DNA of 64,000 nucleotides. It comes from Calycina herbarum (taxonomy: Eukaryota > Ascomycota > Leotiomycetes > Helotiales > Pezizellaceae). The notes under the pieces were generated by a model that saw nothing but the letters and a program-made list of their open reading frames with translations, was not told the origin of the DNA and did no database searches. A program made the translations under genes and the position numbers. Positions 45,380 to 59,221 of this stretch are shown here, piece by piece; the first letter of the stretch is position 1; the number at the start of each line of letters is the position of its first letter. The stretch is taken from assembly GCA_001414485.1 (NCBI GenBank), contig LLEY01000049.1, positions 62,001 through 126,000 of the forward strand, in the 5' to 3' direction.

Positions 45380-47350
45380 AATGTCATCCCGATTCTTTTC
45401 TGTATGAAGACAAGATGTTTATATTCCACTCTTCATTGTGTCTTGATTTCAGTTCATAAGGAAAAATATAAGTTATAGAGACAGGTCACGTGTAAATACA
45501 CCTTACAGCCCTCCGAACATCAATTGAATCTCTCTTGTATTTCCAAGATATCTTAGAGTTACTAGATCCTATCAAGAAATATATCCATGGAGATGTCGAT
45601 CTCACAGACTGATCTTCCAGATTCGATTTCTGGTGTTCGATTTCAATTACTCTCGCATACTTAATATTTGGTTTCTTTTAGCTAAACTAAATCTAGTGAT
45701 TTCCCCTTCCGTTTTTTTGGTTAAGAAGTTGATAGGTTTCTGGCTGAACCTGGAGCTTTTGGAGAAGAAGAAAGGGAATTAGTATTCAACTTCCCTACTT
45801 TCAACAGTTTAGCTTGGTTCAGTCAAACATGAGTGCTGCCCTGGCAGTAATGCTTTCGTATTCTAATGTAGGAAATACTTGCACCGTCATTTTAAACAAT
45901 CTATGCCTTTCTTCCTACTAGAGAATTCTTCAAGATATTCTTTTTTTCTTTTTTTCTATCTTGAGTTCTTATTTTCCTAATATCTTCATTAGTATCAAAC
46001 ATTTACTAGAATACCTTTATTCCACTATTAATTTGTTTGATAATCTTAGCTATTAAAAATTAATATTCCAATAACTAATAACTCCTCATTGAATTTAACC
46101 CGATTCGCAGCTGATAATCAAACGTGGTATTTAAATCAAGTTACTACTTAGAATCAACTGAAAGTATGAAGTATAACCTAATCAGCTCCTCGGAGCCCTT
46201 CTACTATCCAGAATACATAATAGTAGAACTCCAAAGACTTTACTTGATGTTTTCCATTTTCACTTTTCATCAGTCTCAGCTACATGTTAGTACTATCTAG
46301 GTAGATGCAATCTGAATCTCTTTTGGCACACGTACTATAACAGTCAATTTCCCAAAGAACAAACGACAAGACTGAAGAGTGAACCTGGTAGCACTTCATT
46401 GGAAAGTTTGACAGAAGAAAAACGGAGAAGTATTCAAGAAAATGAACTTGAAGCCTCCGTCTCCTACAAAAAAAGCTCTCACTATTACAATAGTAATAAT
46501 TGAAAATTCACTTATCTAAATATATTATAGCATCAGCCTAAAACCCTTTAAAAAGCCTAGTGCCGTATAAAGCTTCTATCTGTCGACATCCCATAGAAAC
46601 AACTAAAAACTAGGCTCTCTTCAAATATAAAATACTCAATAGCTGAATCTTGAATAGATTTTGCAGCTTTCCCAGAGCTGTCAAGTCAGCTTCATAAATC
46701 AGGCAGAAGCTTCCACTTCCTTTCCTCTCTCTTCAAAGTCTCTATAAGTGTTAAATTCATCAACTGTTCGATAAATAATTCATATCTTCTTCATATATAT
46801 ACATACGAGAAGATCATATCCAGTGCTTTCGTCCACGCCAAGAAATCAGTGGAATCAATCAGTCAAAATGCAATAGGCTACAACTAATTTCTTACAGACT
46901 CTTACGTAACTAAGGCTTCAGAGTAAATCTAAGATTAGTCTTGGAAATCAAAATAGAAGAAGTAATTCTCAGGACTTAACTATTAAAGGAGAAGATATAT
47001 ATTACTACAACTATCCATAGTATTAAAACCTAAAACACGAATCCAACCACAAAACCACAGTATAAGCTATAAAAAAGTAATAATCCCTTAGCTAAAAAAT
47101 ACAAACAAAGCCTACATTTACCTCACAGCTCGATTTCAAAACTATTCTTAAATCTATACCATAATAACCTAGACGTCGCCAACTCCTTTAACAATATCTC
47201 TTCAAGCAGCTCTTTGTTTCTTCTTTCCTTCTTTCCTTCATTCATTCCTCACGATATAAGTGAGAATCTCCTGCTTTCGTTGACGTCGTGAAGATAAGAT
47301 ACGGAATTTGTATCAATTTGCGCTTCGGAGCTAACTAACTATGGTAGGGT
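45380..47350. other. AT-rich gene-free stretch
   Basis: About 2 kb that is clearly more AT-rich than its flanks, with stops in all frames and no ORF of note. It resembles decayed, possibly RIP-affected sequence, but I could not identify terminal repeats, target duplications or readable transposon domains. Confidence 0.45.
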
Positions 47351-47820
47351 GGTATCTATCTGCATGACACCTCATACCAAGTCAACAAGTCAAGTGACAA
47401 TACTACACTAATTCTCACTATCCAAAGTCCCAAGAAAAACCAAGACCACGAAGCAACAAAACCCAAAGTATACCAAGAACTACAAAGTACCTCCAGCAGC
47501 CAGGAAGAAACCGGTAGATCCTTAATAGACCGAGTGGTAATATATAACGAGGAGTTCGTCGGCACAACGGCATTTAGATTTAGTGACCTTGCACCTGTGG
47601 GTTGACTTTGAAATTGAGGTTTGTCATCGAATACATAAGTATTGCAACTACAAATAACTAAGTACTTGAGTACATGAGATGCATATGGAATTCCAAACAC
47701 GAAGCTATTAAAATGATCTGGGGAATCTCTCATATGATGCTGACGTAAGAAGATAACCATAATAATTTGATACTCGACCAACCACCCCGAAAGCATGATT
47801 ATTGGAGAAAGCTCACTTAC

Positions 47821-47842
47821 CTCATCTCATCTCATCTCATCT
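47821..47842 (+). repeat. CTCAT microsatellite
   Basis: Four tandem CTCAT units. The following 300 bp are also simple: ACATGCAC repeats near 47870-47890 and ACCA repeats near 47925-47942. Confidence 0.8.
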
Positions 47843-50800
47843 AAACGTCATACCTCCATCTCCTATGAACACATGCACACATGCACACATTCCATCTCCT
47901 CCATTCAAAACAAAAACAAAACCAACTAACCAACCAACCAACCACAACACCCCAAAGATTAAATCCCTCAACCCCCTCCCCCAAAAATCACAACACCACC
48001 CTAAAACACCCGCGCCATCCCCCCAATAATAGACCGCCAAACAAGCTGCAAACATGCATGTGCATCTGTCTCTCCTGTACACGCACCACACGCAGACAGA
48101 AAATCTCCTGCATATGCACCATCCATCTCTCCACTAACCCTAACACTAACCCGAACCCGAAAAAACACACCCACATCCACAACCACAACCAATGGCCACA
48201 AAACTGATCAACAAAACAAAAAACAACCACACACACAGCCAATGAGGAGTAAGAGAATTTGGGAGACTACTCCGTATTGCGAATTAGGTATGTCCCACCT
48301 GCAGCAGGAGTTTGTTCGCGATGGGAATGGATGGGGCGATGGGATGGATGAATGTGTTGTGGAAACAATGCGGGGGGTTCACACACAAAAAGCTGCAACA
48401 AACCTCCAACTTTGAGCTTTCAACTCCAGCCGAGGTGTCTAAGTTTAAGTTTGCAGAGAAGGAAGGGGTTCTGAGACTTGAATTAAGTTTGACATAGACT
48501 TTTATAACAGCTGGGCGCGCACGTTCGGACCTGGCGGGCTGATGAGATGAAAGGGCTGAAAAATGGTTGCGATCAGATCCAGATCAGATGATAGTGGCGC
48601 ACTGAAGGGATGATCTTACTCAGCTTTTCCCAACCCACAGCTTCCATAGTATTGAATTTTTCTTTGGTGGCTATTTGTCTTTCACACCGCTTGCCTTCGG
48701 ACATCAATGTCACGAGCTGCTGTTCCACAACACCATTGAACGAATTGTATCATTTCATTGGTTGCCAAAGTACGGCATCCTACGGCCAACTTTAGCTCTT
48801 GCAGGTATCCAATGTGCTCCGTATGTTGATGCAGCGTTGATGATGCAGGATGCAGGAGCGGACACGTCAAACATCAAAAAGAGGGGTCGAGTACAAGTAG
48901 AGATCGGGAAGTGAAGAGGTAAAGAGGAATTTGAGGTACAGTACAGTTTTGGCGGTCAGGATGGTACTGTAGAGGTATTGCGAGCATCGTCCCGGTTTGA
49001 GAGAATCTGAGGGCGATGCGGATTGGAGGGAAGGGTCAGCCGGAAATAGCTTTGGTGTTATTGTACGAACGAGTGTACGAGCGAATTGAATACTTGAGGC
49101 GTGCTGGGGGTGTCACAATGTGTATTGAAGCACGCCGAGTAACGAGTAACCTTCACAAAAAGGGGATCGTCGTCGCTGTTCCATCGTTGTTGTGCAACGT
49201 AGTGAGTGATATCCTTGGTGATGGATGCATTTGTTGCCAGGTGATAGATCAGGGTGGCCACACCAAGCGATCGGGGCTTGAGCCTTTGTCCTTCCCCAAT
49301 ACCAACGTTCTGGTTGATATTCTCGGAATCTCTGTTTCTTTGATGTTTCGCCCCCCCACGACGGGGAAAGAGAAGGGATTCACAAGTGCCCGCATTGATG
49401 GACATGCTGCAGACTTGGCTACCACTTGGCACCACAGGAAAGAGCGGAAGGCGCTCTTGGGGAGAAACATTGGTTTTGGCCAAGAGGGCGTTGATGTATT
49501 GCCAGTTTGATGCTGATCACGCACGGCACTTGTACTTGTTAGACGCAAATGCACCGCTTCGCTTCTCAATTTATCTAATTTCGGTAGCCGCGAGTCGCAT
49601 CCATTTATTTCACCGGATCATCAGCGCTCTGTTCGAAACAAAGGGAAACAGGATTTCTGCATCGGCGACTTAATTATTCTATGGGTAGGGCAATCCCCTG
49701 AACATCTCAGGTACTCCGTACATGGAGATTAAGAGCCAGCAAAACGGGAGGAAGGACTCGGGAGACAAGGAACCCATTTTTCGCAAAGAAAGGCCTTTCA
49801 AATGCAGCTTCTAAACCCCGAGAAATGAGCGTTTCCAACTGCACGCTGGAATTGTGAGCTGCATGCGAACTTGCGAAGCGACAGGCGTTTGCCGAGAGGA
49901 GTCGAGGTCTTCTTCTCGCCGTGAAATCTCCGAATGCGGTGGTGCTGCAGAGTCTTTGTATGGAGCGATAGAGTAGGCTCGTTCTAGAAGAAATCTAGAA
50001 GAAGAATGGACTTGTGTTCTTTGTTGAGCTATTTAGTCGGTGAAGGACTCTCCCCTCGGCAAGCGGAAGAGGTGTGATCATTTATTTGGTCGTGGTGGTT
50101 GGTGTTGCAGTACAATGGTGGATTTCAGGGTGGATTTTAAAATGCATATGGAGTACGGTGGAGTACGGTGACCTAGAAGCACCACTCGTCGCAAAGTGAT
50201 TTCATTTCATTTTACCCGCGGACAAGCTTTTTATCCTTCAGCCCACCCCAGCCCACACCTCCTCCCTCCCACCGCTGCTCTCTCTCTCAAAGATCCTGCT
50301 CTCTTCTCCCCCTCCAACCAACAAATCCTACCGCCTACCCACTACACCTTTCTTCAAGGCCTTCTTCTTTGCGCGCCCAGCTTTCTGACAAACACTCAAA
50401 AGCACAAAAAAGCAACCTCTTGTCCTCCCCTCGCCGCCCTCGCCTGCTTGGGTACGAGAAAAGGACCTTCCACGCTTTACCTCATCTTTGTGCATTCGGG
50501 CGTGTGGCAATACCAGCCGGCTTGCTGTCTTGACTTTTTTGCTGAGTGGACCGCCGAACAGCACAGCACAGCACAGCTCTGCAGGAGAAGGCTCTGCAAG
50601 AAAGATTTGCGACCGCCTACAAATCACGACCGTACCCGCAGGGCCCATCGTTGCTGATTTAACGTCATTCTCGGATCCGCAGCAGGATCACCAAAGATCA
50701 CCAACAACACAGTGCTGCGCTGCGCTGCTCCTCAAACAACACACCCCTAAATCTGGACCAACCCCCAATCAATCTCCAACAAAATTTGTCGTTTCCCCAC

Positions 50801-51193
50801 TCTCGTCCTTTTTGCTTCTGCGAAGTAACACCTGGATATCCTTCAATATACAGCATGTTGTCACGATTATAGCAAAACGGTCCCTAGGGACGCCAATAAC
50901 CTCCCACGGTTTTCGACACGACCTGTCGCCATCTTCTTTTCGTCGATTCGATCAATTCGCAGGTCCTGGAGGATTTGTACTTTCTACATAGCACCGCCGT
51001 TGTTTTTACTCTCGAGAATCGTGCATATTGCGTTTGGGGGAATCAAGGGTTCGCCACGCGATATACGACGACAGCATCAATTCAAATTACATTCACGAAC
51101 TTTAATACCAACCGGATTTCTTGGTCGCCCATCTCCTTAATCGCGACCGTCAACTCCAAATAATACTTCATACTCGCCTGCGTATCCATCAGA
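47843..51193. promoter_or_regulatory. Long intergenic region and probable leader of the acidic protein gene
   Basis: 3.3 kb with no supported gene. 47.85-48.25 kb is C/A-rich low complexity. 48.3-49.7 kb holds overlapping ORFs on both strands (longest 49016-49510) without recognisable domains. 50.2-51.19 kb is pyrimidine-rich with a CAGCACAG short repeat near 50559-50574, and looks like a promoter plus long 5' leader for the gene starting at 51194. Confidence 0.4.
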
Positions 51194-53518
51194 ATGGGTT
51201 TACAGGATTTCTTTTCCTGGCGGTCCCAGACACCCGCCAGGACCACAGATGCAGTGGCCGACGAAGAACCACCTGCGGACGTCGATGAACCACCGGATCA
51301 TCGATCTATGATCGAGCAGCAAAAACTACAAAACGACTTCCATAAATCTACCATACAGGGAAAGACCGAGAGAAAGGAATCCCTCCTCACCAAGGCACTC
51401 ATGAAAGGTCCCGAAACCGACACTCCTCACCCAGAAATTCAAATCAAAACGGAACTATCTCGTCGAAGATCGATGATCAGCAATGCCAGCATGGCATCGA
51501 CTGCCGAATTAACCAGCGATGGCGGTCTTACGAGCCCGGCGCGTACGAATACGCCAAGCCCACCACCACCTGGTATGCTTTATGGAAGTTTTGCTCCTTA
51601 TTCTCTTGGTGGAAAGACTGTACCACCAACTCCTCATACCAGCAATTTCGGAGTACGAGATTCTATTCATCCCCCTGAAGTCATCAGTGTTTCCCCCAAG
51701 GCTCAAGTTACTACCGCACCTAAGAAACGTTGCATTACCTTTGCATGCGGTGGAACCAAAAACGCGGCCCCCAAGCCAACTACCCCTCCCGCACCCACTC
51801 AACAGGTGCCAAGTACCACATCCGAAGCACCGAAACCACGCATTTGCAAGATTCAATTTGCCTGCCCCGGACCGAAATCATCGGACAAGGCAGTCAAACC
51901 CGAGGTAGAGAAGAAGGTCGAGCACAAGTCGACGGAATCCTCGAGAAAATCTACAAGTCGGTCACCATCCATGACCAGAAAATCTTCAGTAAACTCACCC
52001 TCCCGACTCCAACAAGACTCTACATCAACACTTAGACGTCGTTCTCAAAGTCCACTAGCTGTCCGAGCCAAACCAAAGTATATCATCGCTGATGAGAAGA
52101 CCCTACACTCTTCTGATGCTACTCGATTCCATGAATTTGCCAGTGAGGGACCACAGGAAGATGACTGGATTCTCAAGGATGTCGAGGTCTCAGCAAAGAA
52201 AATGACCATCAATGATACTTTGAAAAAGGAGAACGCTATTCGAAAGTTGGGCAATGAGGTCGAGGAAGAGGAACTTGAAGAGGACGAAGAAGAAGAGGAT
52301 GAGGATGAGCAGACTGTCAACTACTCCGAGGATGATGAGGATGATGACGACGACGATGACGACGAGGAAGAGGAAGACGACGACGAGGAAGAGGAGGAAG
52401 ACGACGATGTGTCAGATGGCAACGAAACTGACAACGAAGCTGGATTTGCCGATTCAGACGACGAGAGTGATGCCGGAGAATTCAATTTCTGGACTCCAGG
52501 ACGAAACATTCCCGCTCCACAATCCGTAGAAGCTTCAACATACCGTGCATCTGCTCACCGAGCCGCTTCTGCCTCTTCGATCGACTCTCTCAATTATATG
52601 GACACAATGCTAAGATTCAAAGGTAAAGGAGGAAAGAAACCACGTCGTGCAATTAAAATTCGCCCCGGCACTCCAGAATTACCCGACAGCACTGATTTTG
52701 TTTGTGGAACACTCGATGAAGATAGACCAATGGAAAATGCATATATTGCTTGTATAGAAGCACGAAAACACGCCAAACATAAGCAGACTCCTCAAGATAT
52801 TGATCCAAGTTTCCCAACGTCTGACCCAGAAGATGAGGAGGATGACGAGGACTTGGTAGAGAATAGTCAGAACAGCGATGAAGTTTGGATCCACGGCAAA
52901 TTCGAAGAATCGGATCATGAGGGTAGACACCGTACAAGTCGCCGCAAGTCTCCACATGTGTCTCCGAGAAGAATGCATTCACCGCCACCAGGAAGACGTC
53001 TTCACTCTCCTCCACCTCCAAAACAACGTCATCGATCTCCACCCCCTCGCAAGTTGTTCGGTCATTCACCAAAACGTATGCGCTCTCCACCACCAGCTCG
53101 TGCTATTCGGTCACCCCAAGGTACTCCAAATCAGACAACCACCGCGGCCATCAGATTTGGAGAGCTTGCATCTCGCCCTGGACTCACTCACACCAAGTCT
53201 CTCCCACGTGCTCCAAATGCCTTTGGCCGTCAATACAGAGCTTCTCGTATCGTCGCTGCTGCTGGAAACGGTTACAACGACAGTGATGGGAACGATGGGC
53301 ATGTACGTGGTGCCATTGATATTGTCAAGGGTCTCGAGAGAAAACGTCTTCGTCGCAAAGAAAAGTTCCTACAAAAACACTGCAAGGGAAAAAACCAACC
53401 AGAGCGAAAGATGCAAACCGGAAAAGGAGCTCAGCGTATGCGAGAGGTTGGACTCAACATGGCCGGCAAGACCGTACTGCCACCAGTCCCTCACAATCCA
53501 TACATGATGTCTGCTTAA
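51194..53518 (+). CDS. Acidic low-complexity fungal protein, DUF2457-like, unknown function
   Basis: A single exon, 774 aa. The N terminus MGLQDFFSWRSQTP is followed by Ser/Thr/Pro-rich sequence. Two similar cysteine segments, KKRCITFACGGTK and PRICKIQFACPGPK, are the feature I associate with the DUF2457 family. Next are SR-type repeats and a conserved-looking patch DDWILKDVEVSAKKMTINDT, then a long Asp/Glu tract (about residues 355-415) encoded by GAx codon repeats, a nuclear-type basic patch (GKGGKKPRRAIKIRPGTPEL), SPPP-rich repeats (RRMHSPPPGRRLHSPPPPK) and a basic C terminus. Probably nuclear or nucleolar by composition; no function is known. The family name is from memory and should be checked by profile search. 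Confidence 0.7.
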   Translation: MGLQDFFSWRSQTPARTTDAVADEEPPADVDEPPDHRSMIEQQKLQNDFHKSTIQGKTERKESLLTKALMKGPETDTPHPEIQIKTELSRRRSMISNASMASTAELTSDGGLTSPARTNTPSPPPPGMLYGSFAPYSLGGKTVPPTPHTSNFGVRDSIHPPEVISVSPKAQVTTAPKKRCITFACGGTKNAAPKPTTPPAPTQQVPSTTSEAPKPRICKIQFACPGPKSSDKAVKPEVEKKVEHKSTESSRKSTSRSPSMTRKSSVNSPSRLQQDSTSTLRRRSQSPLAVRAKPKYIIADEKTLHSSDATRFHEFASEGPQEDDWILKDVEVSAKKMTINDTLKKENAIRKLGNEVEEEELEEDEEEEDEDEQTVNYSEDDEDDDDDDDDEEEEDDDEEEEEDDDVSDGNETDNEAGFADSDDESDAGEFNFWTPGRNIPAPQSVEASTYRASAHRAASASSIDSLNYMDTMLRFKGKGGKKPRRAIKIRPGTPELPDSTDFVCGTLDEDRPMENAYIACIEARKHAKHKQTPQDIDPSFPTSDPEDEEDDEDLVENSQNSDEVWIHGKFEESDHEGRHRTSRRKSPHVSPRRMHSPPPGRRLHSPPPPKQRHRSPPPRKLFGHSPKRMRSPPPARAIRSPQGTPNQTTTAAIRFGELASRPGLTHTKSLPRAPNAFGRQYRASRIVAAAGNGYNDSDGNDGHVRGAIDIVKGLERKRLRRKEKFLQKHCKGKNQPERKMQTGKGAQRMREVGLNMAGKTVLPPVPHNPYMMSA

Positions 53519-54778
53519 GATGTTTAAAAAAGCAGATTGATACCCCGAGACAGCAACAGGCTGTTCTCACCCTCATAGACACATGTTTGATTCGATTTTG
53601 TACATACCTCTTTTTTTCACTTTTACTACTATCATCCCATCACAATTATTCTTTTTGAAATTGATCACCAGATGTGGAAATCCGTCTTTGTATATACACA
53701 CTTCTTTTGTTCATTCCACCATTTTATCCAGATACGGGTTTACTATGTGTGTGAAGAGCGAGCAGCACACCTTTTACATATGGGAATAAGGACGACGAAG
53801 CCTTATTTCTCAGCGAGAGAATTGGGAATTTGAAACCTTTTTCTTACCGCGCTCCTTTGGGATCCCCTACGCGATTATCGAGGGGATCCATGATACCTTT
53901 TTTTTTTTATGGGGGGGGGGCAGCTTTTCTTCTTCTCATACTTCTTTCTTCACATAGCATAGCGGGGTAGCATATGGTCATTTCTCGGCGGGAATTGAAA
54001 GTTGATTTTATTTTGATCCGTCTTCTTTGCGAAGACCGCACTTTACTTTTTTTCATGAGGGGAAGGAAAGATTGGCCAGGCTGAATGCATGGCTGATTGA
54101 GTTTGTGGTTTACACATACCAATGGATGGATATTCCTTGGTTGGCTTTACATCTTTTTATGAGTTTCTTTTGTCACTTGGGAGGAGGTTGGGGCAAGGGA
54201 ATGGATGGGACACAGGGAGGTGTTTATATTGAATGATCAAAGATTGTTACACACTTATTTTTCTTGCCAATGTTGTGAGGAGGTGTGTTGAGGTTAGCTT
54301 TTTTACGGTAAGGCGAGGTTTGGATATGAGAGTTGAGGTTGGTTCAACGTCTTGGAGTCATATATAATTGTGGGTAGAGATTGTGGGGGGTAGGTGATCG
54401 AGGGACACGCGACCAACTTGGTTGCTCATTGTAAGCAGATAGTTACATATGTACATTGGACTTTGTAAGCATACTTGAATCGAAATATAATTACATCATC
54501 ATTTGAACTCCTTCTGAATGTTTTCCTTGAATCTGGAATCATATGATTCAACATGTGAGGTTGACTTCTCTTTGATTCACTCTCATCAGGTTACCCAAAA
54601 TTTGGAGGTTGCCGCCTCAAATACAAGGCAGGAAATCTTAGCGTATTTTTGCCAACGCCAGATTGACCGTCACTATGCTATGCCCGAGAACCTTGTTCTG
54701 AAATAATTCTTACCACGAATCAATACGAGAAGACACCACCGAAACTCCACCCTCCTACACATTGAAGAAAAGTCCAAG
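53519..54778. other. Intergenic, no gene seen
   Basis: 3' flank of the acidic protein gene and promoter of SAR1. Homopolymer runs of T then G sit at about 53901-53920. No ORF with support. Confidence 0.45.
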
Positions 54779-55779
<1,001 letters not shown>

Positions 55780-56730
55780 ATGATATTTGCAGAAGGGAAG
55801 GAGGGGAGTTTTAGGGGATGAACGACGAATGGAAGATAAGCGGATGGCTCTTTACAGAGAAATGTTACGATGGACGGAGTTTTTTATTAGCAAGGGGTTT
55901 CGTCTTTTTCCCCCCTACCAAATATCATGCGTTCTTGGCAGGGTTGTTGTGAGGGTTTTCTCATGGGAGGGAATGGGGTTGAACGAAAGAAGGGTTTCCA
56001 TACTTCGACCTGACCATTTTCATCTTCTTGAATGGGGCCATGGGATTGTTTGTACCTCTCTCTGCATAGTATTGCGAACAAGAAATTCTATCTCTCTTCA
56101 TTTTAATAAGATTTCTAACATTGTTAGTGAGTTCTTAATTAGTAAAGGGTTGGGGTGGTTGGCTTCTTTGGGGATGGTTTTCATTCCGTTCGTTTGTTGG
56201 ACCACCCCAACATTGACCCCGCCAAAATGTACCTTGGGAGCTTAAATTTATCTATCCAGTTAGAAATCCTAAACTTGTTAATATAGATCCCATAGATAGG
56301 AATTGGATAAGTGGTTACTAATAAAATTGCGAAATCACACATAACACTATCCCAAGTTTGCCTTTCTCAAGACAAAAAATACGTCATCTGCAGGTGTCGA
56401 GAATCGGACCTCGTGCTTCTACTGTTGTCTCGTCACCCACGCGCATTCCAGAGCAACAACCCACGTTTGCATTCCTCGCTTTTTGTTGTTCCGTACACAA
56501 ACAACACAGCCTCGCGGTTCAACAGATGTCTCATGGTATTAAGCTTGTGGAGCCAGTTTCTTGAGGTTGCGCGGCGTTGAGAGAGTTGAGAAACGGAACG
56601 GGTCAACTTCGAACGACAACGACAACGAGAGCTTGAGAGCTTGAGAGATACGGCCATATACCCTCGAACCCGACTGCAGCATACGATATCCTTCAACATC
56701 CAAACGAACCAAGGGATCAAGAAGGAAATA
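55780..56730. other. Intergenic, SAR1 3' region and lipase leader
   Basis: No gene supported. Around 56391-56425 a short stretch looks like the T-arm and 3' acceptor half of a tRNA on the minus strand, but no 5' half pairs with it. An ATG at 56641 is in frame with the lipase and would add 30 residues. Confidence 0.4.
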
Positions 56731-59221
56731 ATGGCAGACCTCTCGCGCGAAACCGACGGGCCAGCTCCCCATAGTCCCGAGGGCTTCGATTCCTCCCTCC
56801 TCCCGGATTTCAACTACGAATTCTTATCTTACGACGATGTCATCGCTTTTGCGAACGCTCTTGCGGCGCCGGAACAGACTGCTAGTGAGGAGAATAGTGT
56901 TGCGGGGAGTGAGAGGAGGGGGAGTTTTACGCCTGTTAGTCCGAGTCTTAGTACGGCTTCTTTGAGGAGGGGGAGTTCGACTGGTTTTGCGACTGGCACT
57001 GGAATAAATGGGCTGGGGAGTGGCACTGGGACTGGGAGCGGTATTACGAGTCCTTCCTTGAGATCTCCGTCTCCTAGGACACCGAGTCGAAAGGAGAGTT
57101 TTTTTATTACGGCTCAGAATGATTGGGCGCCCGTCAATCCGCCTAGGAAATCGTGGAGAAGGGGAGGTAGTAATGGGGAGAAAAAGAAGATAAAGGGTCG
57201 ACCGAGGAAGCCTAGACGGAGTAGGGATGAGACTAGGGAGGGCTATCTATACACCCTCCTCAAATGGCCCTTTCTTGCCGTAGTAGGAGCTTGGGTCCTG
57301 GGACTGGGTGCTAGCTACATGCTTACCAGGCTCTACATCTGGCTCTACGAACACTTCATCGCCTGGCGTGGAAAACGAGAGAGATTGCGACGGAAACTCC
57401 AGAGTGCGGAGAGTTATGCGGATTGGGTCAAGGCTGCGAAGGAGTTGGATCGCTATTTGGGGAATGATAAGTGGAGGGAGGATGAGAATTTCGCGTATTA
57501 CGATCATAAGACTGTGAAGAGGGTGGTGGAGCAGTTGAGAAAGTGTAGGCGGAAGGTCGAGAGCGAGGAGAGGGGGAATAGCAGTGGGACGAAACAGAAG
57601 GCTGTGTTGGATTTGAAGGTGCTTGTTGAGGCTTGTGTGAAGAGTAATTTTGTGGGGGTTGAGAACTCGAGGTTGTATTCTCAGACTTACTATGGGACGA
57701 AGAATTTGGTGCAGCAGTTTATTGATGAGCGTAGGTTTTCTAATTCCTCGATATTTGGGGTTTGGGTTTGAATTCTGACTGACTTGGGGTAGTTGAGAGA
57801 GCAGTTAGGCTACTTGCTGAAACTACTCAGCTTGGAGCTGATGAGAAGAGAGCTCTATTCAAACGCATGCAGACTAATTTCGGTCGTACAGCTCTATGTC
57901 TTTCTGGGGGAGCTTCGTTCGCATACTACCACTTTGGTGTAGTAAAAGCTCTTCTTGACGCAGACCTCTTACCAGAAGTCATCACCGGAACCTCAGGCGG
58001 AGCTCTTGTCGCAGCCTTGGTTGCAACTCGTACTAATGAAGAACTCAAAAAGCTCCTCGTTCCAGCACTTGCTGGTAGAATCGATGCTTGTTCAGAGCCA
58101 TTCTCAACTTGGGGACCTCGTTGGTGGAAAACTGGTGCGAGATTTGATTCTCTGGAGTGGGCTAAGAAGTGTAGTTGGTTCTCGAGGGGAAGTATGACTT
58201 TCCGGGAAGCGTACGAGAGGACGGGGAGGATTCTAAATGTTTCTTGTGTTCCTGCTGATCCTCATTCTCCAACGTATGTCACCCCTTCCCCTTCGCTAAA
58301 ACTTCAAAATCGATATTGACGAAACGTAGTATTCTCACAAACTACCTCACAAGTCCCGACTGCGTAATCTGGTCAGCCGTCCTTGCATCAGCTGCCGTCC
58401 CAGGAATCTTAAATCCCGTCGTTCTCATGATGAAGACCCCAAAGGGCACTCTAGTCCCCTACTCCTTCGGCCATAAATGGAAAGATGGTTCCCTACGCAC
58501 AGATATCCCTTTGAAAGCACTCAACCTCCATTTTAACGTCAACTTCAGCATCGTCTCACAGGTAAACCCACATATCAACCTCTTCTTTTTCTCCTCCCGT
58601 GGTTCCGTCGGCCAACCCGTCACCCATCGTCGCGGTCGCGGTTGGCGAGGAGGTTTCCTCGGTTCTGCTGCTGAACAATATCTTAAACTCGATTTGAATA
58701 AGTGGCTTAAGGTTTTGCGACATCTGGAATTGTTACCACGACCCTTAGGACAGGATTGGTCTGAGATTTGGCTGCAACAGTTCTCGGGCACTATCACTAT
58801 CTGGCCAAGAAGCGTTATCAGCGATTTCTGGCGGATACTTAGTGATCCTAATCCTAAACAGCTGGCGAGGATGTTGCATGTAGGACAGCAGAGTGCGTTT
58901 CCCAAGTTGCAGTTTCTGGCGAATCGGATGAAGGTTGAGCGGATGGTTGAGAGGGGACGGCGGGAGACGAGGGGGATGGGTGTGGAGAGACGGGGGAGTA
59001 TTGAGAGTTTTTTGAGCGAGGATGAGATGAGAGGTCTTTTGAGGGGGGAGGGCGAGAGTGGGAGTGCGACGGGGGGCGATAGTGATGCTGATGGGGAGGG
59101 GCAGGGGGTGGATGATGTTGAAGGTCTACTGCTTGGGGGTGAGAGTGTTTTTGAGGATTCGGCTGCGGAGACGGCGGTTGAGGGCGGGTTGCTTGATATG
59201 AGTAAGGGTGGGGATGCGTGA
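56731..59221 (+). CDS. Patatin-like triacylglycerol lipase/phospholipase (TGL3/4/5 type)
   Basis: Hydrolyses stored triacylglycerol, or acts as lysophospholipid acyltransferase/phospholipase, at lipid droplets. Exons 56731-57730, 57793-58273 and 58330-59221 sum to 2373 nt (790 aa). A Ser/Gly-rich N terminus is followed by a membrane-associated helix pair near residues 180-205 (WPFLAVVGAWVLGLGASYML) and the DUF3336-type region before the catalytic domain (FAYYDHKTVKRVVEQLRKC). The patatin domain has oxyanion-loop CLSGGASFAYYHFG, nucleophile elbow GTSGG, and the aspartate of the dyad in WKDGSLRTDIPLK. VNPHINLFFFSSRGSVGQPV and a long PLGQDWSEIWLQQ segment are typical of fungal TGLs. Acidic low-complexity C terminus. 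The start at 56731 (MADLSRET) is preferred over 56641. Confidence 0.92.

Noticed and set aside
48137..48160. CCCTAACACTAACCC, telomere-like sequence
   Set aside because: Only imperfect partial units inside a C/A-rich low-complexity stretch; not an interstitial telomere array.
49016..49510. 164-codon plus-strand ORF overlapped by a 141-codon minus-strand ORF
   Set aside because: Mutually overlapping ORFs in a GC-richer promoter region with no family features; not supported on either strand.
52321..52509. Poly-Ser ORF on the minus strand inside the acidic gene
   Set aside because: It is the antisense shadow of the Asp/Glu codon tract.
56391..56425. tRNA-like 3' half on the minus strand (T-arm and GACACCTGCA)
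   Set aside because: No complementary 5' acceptor half or anticodon arm could be found within 100 bp; probably a fragment or chance.
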